Positions 24,457 to 36,869 of a stretch of DNA of 64,000 nucleotides are shown one piece after another (position 1 is the first letter of the stretch; each line of letters opens with the position of its first letter). The notes under the pieces are model-generated. The model was not told the origin of the DNA. It saw nothing but the letters and a program-made list of their open reading frames with translations, and did not search any database. The position numbers were made by a program, and so were the translations under genes. Source of the stretch: Periplaneta americana (Eukaryota > Arthropoda > Insecta > Blattodea > Blattidae); assembly GCF_040183065.1 (NCBI RefSeq), contig NC_091122.1:158683455-158747454 (forward strand). Direction: 5' to 3'.

Positions 24457-24990
24457 GGGGGGGGGGGGATGAACAGATACACAGATTGTAACTTTAATAA
24501 TAGCAACTATTTATTACGAATATACAAGTGATACATCTGTGAAACTTCTACAGTCCTTCAATGTAGTAACCAGCATTGTCTACAACTCGTTGCCAGCGAT
24601 GTGGAAGTCGTAGTATCCCTGTAGCAGCTCCTGTTCTGTTGATGTTTCTGATGGACCGCCCTACTGCCTGCAGAATATCGGGAAAAGTCCGGAAATGAAC
24701 GTCAAGAAGTGGTTCCTTCATCTTTGGGATTGTCATAATCACAGGGGCTTAAGTCCGGTGAATGTGGTGGATGGAAAAGCACTTCCCACCCCCAGCGACG
24801 GTACAAATCAGCTACAAGGTGTGCCGTTTGCGCCCTTGCGTTATCCTGCAAAATGATGGAGGGTTCTGCAAAACATGTGGCGCTTTCTTCGCAACGCTGG
24901 TCTCAGATTTTACTCCAAAAAATGACGGAAATATTGTGCATTAACATTCTGTCTTTGCGGGACGGTATGTGTTAGAATGACGCCGTCACA
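24457..24990 (-). pseudogene. Mariner transposase, C-terminal half
   Basis: Minus strand: PSIILQDNARAQTAHLVADL, then YRRWGWEVLFHPPHSPDLSP and CDYD. The second catalytic Asp (QDNARA) and the third (CDYD) are separated by 34 residues, the DD34D spacing of mariner. After a frameshift it continues IPKMKEPLLDVHFRTFPDIL, then GRSIRNINRTGAATGILRLP and HRWQRVVDNAGYYIEGL-stop at about 24556. Upstream, RGQTVNAQY-like residues persist to about 24960. The first catalytic Asp region is absent. A run of 13 G (24457-24469) lies at the 3' side. Terminal repeats were not found. Confidence 0.85.
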
Positions 24991-25292
24991 GTCGTCAGTG
25001 GCGTAGCGTCAATGTAAGCTAAAAAGCTCAGCTTCCCCAGTTAATAATAATTTCATAATAAACCTGCAGTCTATGGACAAAATTATTTATTAATTTTAAT
25101 AGAATTTATATGTACGCGTTAAATATTGTGATGCAGCAGCTCAGGATGATTTGTGATCTTATTTCTAGGTCTTAATCTAGTTTCTGATTATTAGGTCTAT
25201 ACTATAGGCATATATATATTTTTTTAATTTGTAACATTGTTATTGCAGGAGAGCTGCTGATTCGATTTAAGAAGAATTGCATCTAAGATAGC

Positions 25293-25337
<45 letters not shown>

Positions 25338-25752
25338 TTGTAGTTGGGCTGATACGCCATATCGTTTAAAATAAAAACTCGCGATTATCGTACTGGAAAA
25401 AAATATAAACTCGAAAATATATTTATTAATTACATTTAAATAGTCTTTAAGCGTAATAGATTTTTAAATACAGAATGTTAGCTATTTGAAAGATATTTTG
25501 ATTTTGATATTTCGATGGCCCAGAACCAGACTGTTCCAAGTCCATTTTACTATTTTTTTTTTTTTTTCAGGGGAGCTATTTTATGCTCCTGACATTCACA
25601 ACTTGCATAACACGATAACACTTCACGGGTTTACAGTTTCGCATTACAGTTAGAAATATACCGAAATAAAAGCATTCTTAAGGGCATAGTCGCATGAAGA
25701 TTAAAGGACTTTTTAGAGCATGAACTTCCTAACTCTACGTCATCGTATTAGT
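24991..25752. other. No gene; (AAT)n at 25293-25336
   Basis: Contains a trinucleotide repeat and, at 24999, a single hAT-like end (CAGTGGCGTAGCGTC) without a visible partner. Confidence 0.6.
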
Positions 25753-25762
25753 ACTACAGGTA

Positions 25763-26029
25763 GATTTATTTTATTTTAGTTGGTTATCTAACGACGCTGT
25801 ATCAACTACTAGGTTATTTGGCGTCCATGAGATTGGCAATAGCGAGATGATATTTGGCGAGATGAGGCCGAGGATTCGCCATAGATTACCTTGCATTCAC
25901 ATTACAGTTGGGGAAACCCTCAGAAAAAATCCAACCAGGTAATCAGCCCAAGCAGGGATCGAACCCGCGCCCGAACAAAACTTCAGACCGGCAGGCAAGC
26001 GCTTAGCCGACTGAGCCATGCCGGTGGCC
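25763..26029 (-). mobile_element. tRNA-derived SINE
   Basis: Minus-strand head: GGCATGGCTCAGTCGGC (A box) and GCGCGGGTTCGATCCC (B box). The body runs leftward to 'aactaaaataaaat'. The target duplication ACTACAGGTA is perfect (25753-25762, 26030-26039). Closely related to the SINE at 28083-28356. Confidence 0.93.
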
Positions 26030-26074
26030 ACTACAGGTACAATAAACTAAGCTTATATTATTTCAATGTGTCTC

Positions 26075-26262
26075 CCGGTTGGGACAAGTTACATGGTTGA
26101 GGTTTATTCCGGGGTTTTCCCTCAACCCATTAAGAGCAAATGCTAGGTAACTTTCGGCGCTGGACCTTGGACTCATTTTTCTGGCATTATTATCTTCATA
26201 TCACTCAGACGCTAGATAACCATTGCAGCTGATAAAGCATTATAAAATAAACCAAATAAAAA
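26075..26262 (+). mobile_element. SINE, 5'-truncated
   Basis: Lacks a tRNA head and begins in the body (ggttttccctcaaccc, tttcggcgctggacc, cactcagacgctagataacc), ending in an A-rich tail. The same body appears with its head at 49902-50127 and 54845-55065. Confidence 0.8.
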
Positions 26263-28071
26263 AAAAATTAATGCGTCATTTGAAAAATGTCTTATTTCTG
26301 AAAGACATACGTACAAATTGTTTTGCTAAACAATACAAAACATTTATTACTCTGTTAATTACATTTCTTACAGTACAATAACTTCTCCTACATCTGTATA
26401 AATGGGTAATTTAATACCAGTATTTTTCATATTCTAAGAAAGTTATACCCTGTAGAATTTCTACAGCAAATATTCTACAGAGGCTGTAAGCATGTGAATC
26501 AAAGAAGTGGGTGTTGATGTTCGAGTGTTGTACTATGGCACCATACATGCAAGCAAACAAATTATAAAACCAGTCACAGGAGATGCTGTTTTCATAAAAT
26601 ACACTTTAATATTTTGTGTCACTAATTTATACAGAACATGCAAACAATGAAACTTGTTAACTATTATGCTTATTAAAGCTAACCTATTTTTTTGTTAAAA
26701 ATATTAAAATTACTGATTTGGTAACAAACTATTTATGTCTCTAATGCCCGGTTTCTGGAAAGACAGTTACCTGTACATACATAGTTATCTACGATTTAAC
26801 ACACTAATATGTTTGAAACAAGTTTCCGAAACAACAGTTATCGTCATCGTTACAGTTATCTGTGCTTCAACTGGTAACTGTGCCTCAGCCTGTAGTTACC
26901 TGGCTGTTAATACTGATTCGAACAAATACCGACTTGCGACGCTACTGCATTACTGTTTCGTAAACTGTAATAACTAATATTAAATAATAATATAAACTGG
27001 AATTAATTAATTTACTATATTATCGATATAGTTGAAAAAATTTGACGTTTTATTTACGTAACTTAAGGAAAATGTTCTACTTTCTATGACATATTAGGAT
27101 AATAATGTGTGTTTATAAAGACAATTTCGAATATCTCAAGCTTAATTTTAGTCATAAACTTCAGATTCTTACGTCGTCAGTCATGGAATATTTTATTCTT
27201 GGGTGCTCTGCCAATGCCAATGGTATTTTGGTCTCCGAAAAGTCTATTTGAACACATGAAAGCATTCATATGGACGAATGTAATATATTTTTACATTACC
27301 AATATGGCTGCCATAACCATCACAGCTGACTACAGTTGCAATTTTGTAGCAGAAATTACATCTAGCCCTCTCTCCACTAGTATTATTTACCTCGATGATC
27401 ACGCCAAATACCAACAATTATTGCTTTTTTAATCATATTACGATTTAGATGGAAGTGTACATGTATACTATCGTTTATCACACGGTTCCTTAATTAAAAA
27501 GCCTTGCTTCTAGTACTACAGAGCTCACTGCTATATTACTACTGAAAACTTCTGCAAATAAAAATCACTAACAAAATACTTGTGGAGACATCTATGGACA
27601 ACAAGAGATACTGAACCTGAAATTACCTCAACTGTTAGTTACAAGATCTGATAAATCTACATTTAACTTTTCGGAAACTCTTGAAAGTTATCAGTGCAGT
27701 CAAATTTATAAGTGCAGTTAACCACTTCCCTTATTATCCCGAGTTAACTCGGGTTGCTAACATGTGTCAAAATTTATTAACCCAAGTTAACTCGTTTGAG
27801 TCCCATTGTCTACTTCATAGTGATTTTTTAAGTATGTAAGAAAATTAGTGATGTACAGTGATTCTACAATATTAAATGACCTCTTTACGAAAATAAAAAA
27901 ATATGGCACTTTTTTTCACAAACTGGTAAAATAAATAGTAAGGGAAGAGGTTAAGTACCTGACAGTTAACTGAGGTGTACTAGAAACCGGGGATTAGTAT
28001 TGGATTGGTGCATAATTTCGTAGCGTTTTTCTGTACTTTCATTCATTTAATAGTATTATCACAGTCTAGTA
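26263..28071. other. No gene recognised
   Basis: 1.8 kb of AT-rich sequence. The plus frames at 26735-26977 and 27109-27432 have no domain features or splice support. Confidence 0.5.
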
Positions 28072-28082
28072 TATACAGTCAC

Positions 28083-28356
28083 CTTTTTCTTTCTTTTTTT
28101 TTTTAGTTGGTTATTTAACGATGCTGTATCAACTACTAGGTTATTTAGCGTCGATGAGATTGGTGATAGCAAGATGGTATTTGGCGAGATGAGGCCGAGG
28201 ATTCGCCATAGATCACCTGGCATTCACCTTACAGTTGGGGAAAACCTCGGAAAAAACCCAACCAGGTAATAAGCCCAAGCTGGGATCGAACCCGCGCCCG
28301 AGCGCAACTTCAGACCGGCAGGCAAATGCCTTAACCGACTGAGCCACGCCGGTGGC
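28083..28356 (-). mobile_element. tRNA-derived SINE
   Basis: Minus-strand head GCGTGGCTCAGTCGGTTAAG (A box) and GCGGGTTCGATCCCAGC (B box). The body is shared with 25763-26029. The target duplication TATACAGTCAC is perfect (28072-28082, 28357-28367). Confidence 0.95.
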
Positions 28357-28367
28357 TATACAGTCAC

Positions 28368-28870
28368 GAAGCTTGAGTTGTGAGGGTGCTAGGAACAATA
28401 GACTGTGCTGGTACTATTTTGCATTGTCTGTAATGAGGCGATAGTAGTGATCCTAGTGGTTAGCAACTATCTATGGGTGCATATTACTACGTATTGAGCT
28501 TCGTAACTGTATGTACTAGACTGTGGTATTATAGTGACACAATTACCATAGCAACGGAAAATGCTATGAACTTTTGCACCAACCCAATAAAAAAATTCGT
28601 CCTAAGCTAAATTTGACAAAATAATTCACAACAATTAAAAAAATAAACTGTAATAATTAGAGAATGGTGGGTGTACAATTCTTGTCACATTCAATACTCT
28701 GAAATGCTATAATACCAGGTTGGGCACGAATACGTTGGTCCATCTTAACTTGCCAGATATTCACTCATCTGGTCTGAATAATTCTTTCTCCTACACTCAC
28801 ACATCCCACTCCTTCCCTCCCCATTGTATCAGCATCTGTTCTTAGTATCAATGCAATTGTGTTTTACTGA
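28368..28870. other. No gene recognised
   Basis: No supported feature upstream of the mariner-like pseudogene. Confidence 0.5.
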
Positions 28871-28878
28871 GCGTTGTG

Positions 28879-30600
28879 ATGTATTCAATACCAGAGAAAG
28901 TGGCCATAGTGGAGGCATACAAACATACCAACTCTTACTTACTTACTGGCTTTTAAGGAACCCGGAGGTTCATTGCCGCCCTCACATAAGCCCGCCATTG
29001 GTCCCTATCCTGAGCAAGATTAATCCAGTCTCTACCATCATATCCCACCTCCCTCAAATACATTTTAATATTATTCTTCCATCTACGTCTCGGCCTCCCC
29101 AGAGGTCTTTTCCCCTCAGGCCTCCCAACTAACACTCTATATGCATTTCTGGAATCGCCCATACGTGCTACATGCCCTGCCCATCTCAAACGTCTGGATT
29201 TAATGTTCCTAATTATGTCAGGTGAAGGACGCAATGCGTGCAGCTCTGCGTTGTGTAACTTTCTCCATTCTCCTGGAACTTCATCCCTCTTAGCCCCAAA
29301 TATTTTCCTAAGAACCTTATTCTCAAAAACCCTCAATCTCTGTTCCTCTCTCAAAGTGAGAGTCCAAGTTTCACAGCCATACAGAACAACCGGTAATATA
29401 ACTGTTTTATAAATTCTGACTTTCAGATTTTTTGACAGAAGACTAGATGACAAAAGCTTCTCAACCGAATAATAAAAGGCATTTTCCATATTTATTCTGC
29501 GTTTAATTTCCTCCTGAGTGTCATTTATATTTGTTACTGTTTCTCCAAGATATTTGAATTTTTCCACCTCTTCGAAGGATAAATCTCCAATTTTTATAGT
29601 TCCATTTCGTACAATATTCTGATCACGTGACATAATCATATACTTAGTCTTTTCGGAATTTACTTTCAACCCTTCTTTTCGGAATTTACTTTCAACCCTA
29701 TCTCTTTACTTGCTTCAAGTAGAATTTCCGCGTTTTCCCTAATCGTTTGTGGATTTTCTCCTAACATACTCACATCATCCGCATAAACAAAAAGCTCTAC
29801 CAAGAAAATATGGAAATTATTTAGAGACAAGTTTTCGCATAGTCCAATAACAGCAAAAAGCAGCATTCAACACTTGGTGAAGAAATGGAGCATAACTGTA
29901 TCCATTGTAAATGCACCAAAGAACAGAGAGTCTATCACCAAACTGCATCAACAGGTTCACATGAGAAGAACGTGTAGGCATACTGTATGTTGAAGGCATT
30001 GAAATTCAAACCATACCAAGTGACAGCTATGCAACAATTGAAAGAGACGGACAGGGATGAACATTTGAAATTCTGCCACTGGTTGTTGAATATGGTTGAA
30101 GAGGGATACTTGGACCCATTAATGTTTATTATGACTCACGAGGTATGGTTTCAACTATCGGGTTATATAAATCCCAGAACAGCAGGTATTGGGCGACTGA
30201 AGATCCTCATAAAGTGCACGGGCAACTTCTACATGACAAAAAAATCAGTGTGTGGTGTGCTGAGTCTGTCACATGCATTATCAGCCCAAAATTGAACACG
30301 GATGTCTACTTAGCCTTGCTGGAGGAAATTTATTCCCAACTGGCAGAAGGGCAGCATCAACACTGCTTCTTGTTTACTACTGAGAAGACAATGAGCAAAG
30401 GCTTGTGGCCATCACGGTCACCAGACTTATCGATATGTGACTTTTATTTGCAGATACTTGAAGGGAAGAGTGTACGAACAAAATCCCCATAAGGAACTCA
30501 ACAATAACATTAGAAATAGCATCTGCAATTCACCATTGTGGAATTCACAAGTGTAGACATGAACCTGTTACGATGCACACTGAAGTGTTTGGATGATGGT
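28879..30600 (+). pseudogene. Mariner-like (DUF4817) transposase split by an RTE LINE
   Basis: The ATG at 28879 starts MYSIPEKVAIVEAYKHTNS, the DUF4817 HTH start. The minus-strand RTE follows (28936-29794). The frame then resumes TKKIWKLFRDKFSHSPITAK, SSIQHLVKKWSITVS, and later TDRDEHLKFCHWLLNMVEEG and VWFQLSGYINPRT. It ends with PSRSPDLSICDFYLQ. Stops and frame changes are frequent. The catalytic motif that normally reads TDEAWFHLSGY is THEVWFQLSGY here. Confidence 0.82.
28936..29794 (-). mobile_element. RTE-type LINE, 5'-truncated (copy 3)
   Basis: The 3' tail is at 28936 (tacttacttactggcttt on +). The frame runs 29669-28953 and holds the RT C-terminus ([44 protein letters not shown]). The catalytic YADDVS is preserved upstream in another frame. 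A tandem duplication at about 29645-29698 ('ttttcggaatttactttc' twice) shifts the frame. CTCT flanks both ends. It interrupts the mariner-like gene. Confidence 0.92.
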
Positions 30601-30676
30601 GGAGGACATTTCCAGAATTTATTGTGAGGTTACAGGCACTTCGTTACTTTCATTATTCATTTTAACCTTCATTATA

Positions 30677-30915
30677 TGAAGGGTTCAGAACCTTAGTGGG
30701 CCAAGCGCCATTTACTAAAACCATAGAAAACAGGGGTTAAAATGAAGTTATTACCATAATTCAATGGAAACATATAGCAATTAATTTAAAGTATACATAT
30801 TAAAATTAAATTATATATCAATCTTCATTAAACTATGGTATTCACTTAACTTTAACCCTTGCTTTTTCCGTTTTTAATAAACGGCGTTTGGCCCACTATG
30901 ACTCTGAACCCTTCA
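30677..30915. mobile_element. TA-flanked MITE
   Basis: Inverted ends TGAAGGGTTCAGAACC (left) and its near inverse CTCTGAACCCTTCA (right). The match continues through 'agtgggccaagcgcc' / 'ggcgtttggcccact'. TA on both sides (30675-30676, 30916-30917). The 239-bp interior is AT-rich and non-coding. Confidence 0.85.
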
Positions 30916-30917
30916 TA

Positions 30918-33078
30918 TCGCATTAATTTAGGAGAGAGCTTACTTTCAGACTAAGTGAGGAAAGGTAGTGTAGTTATTTGTGCCCAATCCTGTACTTTTG
31001 ATCTGGTGTGGAAAACTTATGATTTAACCATTTACCAATAATGACTTCTGTAAATATTCCTCTAACTTTTAAATTTCACTGCAATATTGTTCCCAAGAAG
31101 GTTATCATTTTAAAACACCTTGGATACCAATTTTATTCTTAATCACACATAGCTGGTGTATTTATATAGCAGACACATCTATAGTCTGACAACTGCAAGT
31201 GAAACCCTGTAAAACACGCCAACTTCTGGAATCTCTCTCTTTCTTTCTTCTCTCTCCCTCGCTCCTAGTCATTCAGTCACCAATCACCATGTAAATATCT
31301 GAGAGGGTGTGTGTAGGCATCGCGACCAATAGAAGAACCACTCTCCAGTATTACCACAATAACGGATTCTTCATTTTTGCCTCGACTGTTGGCTAGGAAG
31401 GTTCCATTATGCTAGCATTGCAGGCAACTAGTCAACCTTTTAATGCTTTTGTTAGTAGGTTTGACAAACTGTGAGTGGACCTGCAAGTACATAGTGCATA
31501 GTGCTCTCTCCCTTCCCCCCCCGTGCTTTCTCACTTGCTCCTCCCCAAGACAACCAGCGCTCACGTAGTAACTCGGTCAGGGCTTCAGTTCGATTTGTCA
31601 ATCTATAGTTTCATATTAAGACAGGGATGAATCATAATGTCATGAAAAATTCTTCCTTACAAGTTGAATCATTAGTAAAGGCTTCAATAGTTTATCAAAT
31701 TTAAAGGTAACAGTTGTCCTCTTTCTGGAACATGTCAGTTTTATTATGCATTAACATGCAAACCTTATTTAAGTAGACTATAGTATTGTAATAAGATTTC
31801 TGACATTACATATAGAATAGTTACCGTTAACAACAGTGGCGTACAAATATGATAGCATGTAACATATAAATTAAGATGTTAAAAATAAATAAAATAAAAA
31901 CTGAACTCCTGTATACATTTGTCTAGTGATACAAATCAGTACATAAAAAACATGCATACCAGTCCTTCACAACAAGAATGACTGAATAAAAGCTCTACAA
32001 TACCATAAACTGCTCCCTGCTCTCAGAACTATTGTAAAGCCTGGTTTAGATGTAACAGCTTACTTGAAGATTTATTTGCACAGAAGTGTGTGGAGTGTAA
32101 AACTGAGCAACTTTTAGAACGGAATCCCTCTAAAAATCGCTTAGTTTTACAGTCCATACACTCCTTCTTACTTGCTTTATGCATGTGTAAGTAGAACGTC
32201 AAGTAAGCTATTACGTCTGGACCAGGCTTAATATGAAATACTAATCATTTCTCCTAATGTCTAAAAGAAACTATGTTGCAGGAATTGACACAGCTCAAAT
32301 TTTCCACACAACTGGTTTCATTATGAAGATGCGTTTGAATGCTTTTAAAAGTTAATTACCTTAGATTCATTCTGTTTTGTTTATAATTACGTATATGAAC
32401 AATAAACTCCATTGGAATTCTTCTCCTAACTTGTATTTCATTTCAGTAAATAATAATTCTTCAAACAATTATATTAAAATATAAACCTATTATGATTTAT
32501 GCTAGAGAAGATAGGTCAACACATTGTCATATCATTCTACATCCTTTGTTACTTTCTCTTTTCCCAAAGGAAAAAAATGCTTTTCCCTGTGAATGGCAAG
32601 AGAAAATCGATTATGTTTCCAGGCTCACACCAGCAACTCAATCACGTATATAAAAAAATCCAGGTAAAATAATTCCACCAAAAGGGGCAACAAGTAAGCT
32701 TCTGAAACTAGTTCTTGGCTTAAAACTCCGCCCTTTTTGGTAGGACTTAAAGAGCCAGCGGTAATCTAATTCACCTCTAGAGGGATTCATGAACATAGTT
32801 AACATTAATTTCAGTAGACACTGTTATTTTCAAAATGCTCATGGCTGTATCTGATAATAAGAAATGTTTTTCCGTTTTGGAGATTAAAAGCAAAATTTGC
32901 TATTTACACACATCATCAACATGACACAATAGCTTATATGTCGTCACTGTGTTGTAGGCAATTGTCCTGGATGCACTAGTATCACAACTACTATCTACAG
33001 CACCCCAGACACCGATGTTCGTCTTCAAGATCACTGTACCTGAAAGAAATCATAAAACTATATTTATTTTACTGTTAA
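30918..33078. other. No gene established; possible terminal exon on minus strand
   Basis: 2.2 kb without transposon ends. A strong minus-strand acceptor (tgatttctttcag) lies at about 33043. It is followed by a frame open for about 45 codons (TVILKTNIGVWGAVDSSCDT...), ending near 32904. Another frame after the same acceptor stops after about 15 codons. No protein family is recognised. Confidence 0.35.
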
Positions 33079-34056
33079 TCTATACTAATAATAAATCTGT
33101 AGCCGAAATTTTTCTGGTAATTTTCGATTTTCCAAAAATAATTGGTCCTAACATATATAATTAATCTCCCTGAAACCGAAAATCGCTTTTTTGAAATTGT
33201 TGTTTGTATGTCTGTCTGTCTGTATGTTTGTTACCTTTTCACGCGATAATGGCTGAACGGATTTCGATGAAAATTGGAACATAAATTAAGTTCGTTGTAA
33301 CTTAGATTTTAGGCTATATGGCATTCAAAATACATTATTTAAAAGGGGGGTTATAAGGGGGCTGAATTAAATAAATCGAAATATCTCGCTTATTATTGAT
33401 TTTTGTGAAAAATGTTACATAACAAAAGTTTCTTTAAAAATAATTTCCGATAAGTTTTATTCCTTAAAAAATTTTGATAGGACTGATATTTAATGAGATA
33501 AATGAGTTTTAAAATTAAAATAACTGCCATCTAAGGCCGTGTAATGAATTAAAAAACAAATGACTTCGTCTATAAGGGGCCTTGGACAGCAACAATCGAA
33601 AGCTATGAAAGATAGCCTACAGATAATGTTTCTGTGTTTGTATGAAGTAATATCTTAAGCTAAATTAACCGATTTGTATAATTAATTATTAATTCACCAT
33701 TGAAAAGTGTACTTTCTCTAGATGGACATAATGCTATAATGTTATTACAGTGACTTCTGAGTGAATCGAGGACAGGTAAGATTAAAATAACTTCTTATGC
33801 ACAGAAAAATTGATAGGCTATTCTGTACATTCGTTTCCTGTATTTCCTAAAATAATTTTTATGACCAAATGAGTGGTCTCTGGATCAAAATGATCGCATT
33901 TTAATTATGCAAATACAATTTAAATTAAGTAACATATTAAACGATTTATCCTTATATCAAACACGAATGTTCCCTGGATCAAATGTCCTATTTTAATTAT
34001 GTAATTACTTTGTATTTATTTCTAACGGGTGCAGTGGAGTGCACAGGTACGGCTAG
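33079..34056 (+). mobile_element. Non-autonomous Helitron
   Basis: Begins TCTATACTAATAATAAATC after a host A and ends GGTACGGCTAG before a host T, as Helitrons do. A 3' hairpin GTGCA-6 nt-TGCAC (34029-34044) lies 8-9 bp before the CTAG end. The interior carries the phrase 'cgataatggctgaacggatt', typical of arthropod Helitrons. There is no Rep or helicase coding and no target duplication. Confidence 0.9.
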
Positions 34057-34311
34057 TTTTAAATAAATAAATAAATAGCTCAATACCTCAACAAATTTCA
34101 GTAATGAAATAATTAAGATTAAAGAAATTCAAAGGTCAAGAGGAAACACAAATGTATCAGTGGTGATGCGTTCTATACTTACTAAGGTAGATAGTGGTAT
34201 TTAAGTTCATCTTATCATCACTACGGAATACTTTACTGCTTATAGTGCGGTTATCACTAATAAAGTCTATAGGCTACTACACTACTATTACTACTATTAA
34301 TAATAATAATA

Positions 34312-34602
34312 AAAAAGGTAAAGGTATCCCCGTAACATGCCATGATGGCACTTGGGGGGCATGGAGGTAGAACCCCATGCTTCCATGACCTTGGCACTAG
34401 AATGAGGTGGTGTGGTCAGCACCACGCTCTGACAGCCTTTTACCCCCAGGAATGACCCGGTACTCTATTTTATAGGAGGCTGAGTGAACCTCGGGGCCGT
34501 TCTGAAAGTTTGGCAACGAGAAAAAATCCTGTCACCACCTGAGATCGAACCTCAGACCTTCCAGTCCGTAGCCAGGTGCTCTACCAACTGAGCTACACGG
34601 CC
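34312..34602 (-). mobile_element. tRNA-derived SINE in an (AAT) tract
   Basis: Minus-strand head GGCCGTGTAGCTCAGTTGG with TAGAGC (A box) and GAGGTTCGATCTCAGG (B box) at tRNA spacing. A roughly 220-bp body ends 'ggggatacctttacc'. AAT repeats flank both sides and serve as the target duplication. Its body differs from the other SINEs here, so it is a separate family. Confidence 0.88.
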
Positions 34603-34604
34603 AC

Positions 34605-34636
<32 letters not shown>

Positions 34637-35084
34637 TCAGTATTATAATTGCTATTTTTGGGTACCGCCAATGCAATCTCATTAATTTACTTTGCTACAC
34701 AGATTCTAAGGCTGGTATTCACAGTCGACACTTTATATCACCACTTTGCAAAGTGACACTTTTGACGAAAGTGGCTCTTTCATATTAGTAGTATTCATAG
34801 ACGATTGAAGAAGTGCACTTTACAAAGTGTCACTTTACGCCAGCAAAGTGTAGAGTGACATTTTGGTTGGTAACAGAAGTCCCACAATGCCTTTCAAAAC
34901 AAGTGAACAAACAATAACAAATTAATGACGTATAACCTACAAATTACAATGCTTGTGATTTGAATTGGGAGCCTAATTGATCGAGCGAGAAAGTTGTTTT
35001 ATTTCAGTTTCTAGTTTTTGTTGCCGAATAGTTTAGATTATTTCAGTCAGTTCAGATATATAATATTTTATTAAATAGGTAGTG

Positions 35085-35405
35085 ATACTGCTGGTGAAAT
35101 TAGGTTATGTTTTGTACAGTACATAGCTGATCCATTAATTTATATAGTCAGATTAGGTTTTGTACATATCTTTTTCATTGATTTATGTCGCTGAGTTAGG
35201 TTTTGTATGTATCCGTTCCACTGATTTATATAGCTCGGTTAGATTTTGTAGCCTACATATCTTCTATTAGTTTATATAGTTAGGTTAAGTTGGACTGAGT
35301 AGGTTAAGTTTTGTGCACATATACAGTATATATATATATATTAAATTTATATCGTTATGTTATGTTTTATACGTATCTACTTCACTGATATATCATTTTA
35401 TTTCT
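35085..35405. repeat. Degenerate tandem repeats of about 60 bp
   Basis: About five to six units follow the pattern 'taggttttgtacatatct', then 'cactgatttatatag'. An AT run lies at 35329-35341. They are internal to the Harbinger-type element. Confidence 0.75.
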
Positions 35406-35474
35406 TTTATTTTCATTTTTGTCTTTTTCGTGAATAGAAGTAAAAAAAGAATGAAATAAACACATTACTACTGC

Positions 35475-35511
<37 letters not shown>

Positions 35512-36024
35512 TTCTCTCTCTCCCTCTCGTTTCCATTATTGCCTGCTCTTCAGGAATATTTTGAATGCCAAATTTGTCTACAATGCAAAACAAAATAGGC
35601 CTAATAGTACGAGATCTCTTTTCATGGTGAGGTTATGACTGCACATGAACTAGAGACAGTATCTCAGCAGAAGCAGCCATATCTGATGTATTGCTTACCG
35701 GAGTGGAAATATATATTATCAAAACAGTAATGATTATATCAACATCAAGATAAATCTTATCTCAAAATACAGATAGTCAACAAAAATCAAAATCATTTTA
35801 AACCCAATATAATTATAATTATAATAATTATGGAATCTGCTTAGAAGGCAGGCACGTGAGGTCTCTCAATGCTAATTTAAGATAGTTATGCCTACATTAG
35901 ATTGAAGTTAGTTTAATATTATTTAAGTTAAAAAAATTCGTTTCAGTAATAAGAAATAGGTTATATAGACATATCTACCTATATATCACTTCATCGAATT
36001 GAGGTTATAAATATACGAATGTTA

Positions 36025-36387
36025 CTACAGAAATATCTGAACTATGATATTATATATATTAATGTATGGTACATATCTGTAGCATAGAATTTTAATGCAG
36101 TCAGTAACTATTATTGGAGGCAATGGCAAACCTCTATTATTCGTTTTTGTCAACCAGTCATCGAAAAGATGAGCAATCTCAATAAGTTTCTTTATCAAAT
36201 CGGAACCGTTTTTTTTTAATTCTATATCATTATAAAATTCCACAGGATTGTTTTTAGGCCTATCCCTAATGTAGCGCTTTCGTACATTGTTCACTAATTG
36301 TGCCACCTCTTCCGCACGTTCTAATAAATAATTCGACAACCTCCAAGACGTCTGCCATTTTTCTACAAAGTGACACTTTCGGCTCAA
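36025..36387 (-). pseudogene. Harbinger transposase N-terminal fragment
   Basis: 120 codons. LLERAEEVAQLVNNVRKRYI, RDRPKNNPVEFYNDIELKK and IEIAHLFDDWLTKTNNRGLP with PLPPIIV match the N-terminal part of Harbinger transposases (pattern R.RY.R.R.NP...DD.EF.KR). The DDE nuclease domain is absent. The ATG lies within the subterminal repeat region, so the original start is uncertain. Confidence 0.7.
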
Positions 36388-36760
36388 AGTGTGGTCGGAA
36401 GTACACTTTCATCCAAAGTGTTCCTTTGCATCAAAGTGTCGACTGTGCAACGGAAAAGCGATACTTTGCGTCGTCCAAAGGACACTTTAATTGAAAGTGT
36501 CGACTATGAATACCAGCCTAAGGAAGTACTTTAGCAAAAGAAAACGCAGCTAATAAAATTGTAATGTCTAAGTGTTCCTTCAAACGAAGCCACTTTTAGT
36601 GGCATGCTAATGGCGATGCAAATGTGTGTTAGTAGCATTTTGAATGCACGTCAGTAGCGCTGCTAATCGGCGACCAATGGGTCACCAATTCCCTACACCA
36701 TCATAACAGTGTACAGGTTTAATTAGAAAAATATCTCACGACAGAATAATATAGAATGGC

Positions 36761-36781
36761 GATAATAATAATAACAACAAC

Positions 36782-36869
<88 letters not shown>
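36761..36869. repeat. (AAT)n microsatellite
   Basis: About 35 near-perfect AAT units. Confidence 0.97.

Larger units (their letters stand above)
34710..36518 (-). mobile_element. PIF/Harbinger-type element, non-autonomous
   Basis: Inverted ends GGCTGGTATTCACAGTCGAC (left) and GGCTGGTATTCATAGTCGAC (right, inverted). The 3-bp target duplication TAA (34707-34709, 36519-36521) is characteristic of Harbinger. Subterminal regions are packed with 'acactttg'/'caaagtg' motifs in both orientations. The only coding remnant is at 36025-36387. (TTA)n lies at 35476-35510. Confidence 0.93.

Noticed and set aside
24999-25013. hAT end CAGTGGCGTAGCGTC
   Set aside because: No inverse partner or 8-bp duplication found nearby.
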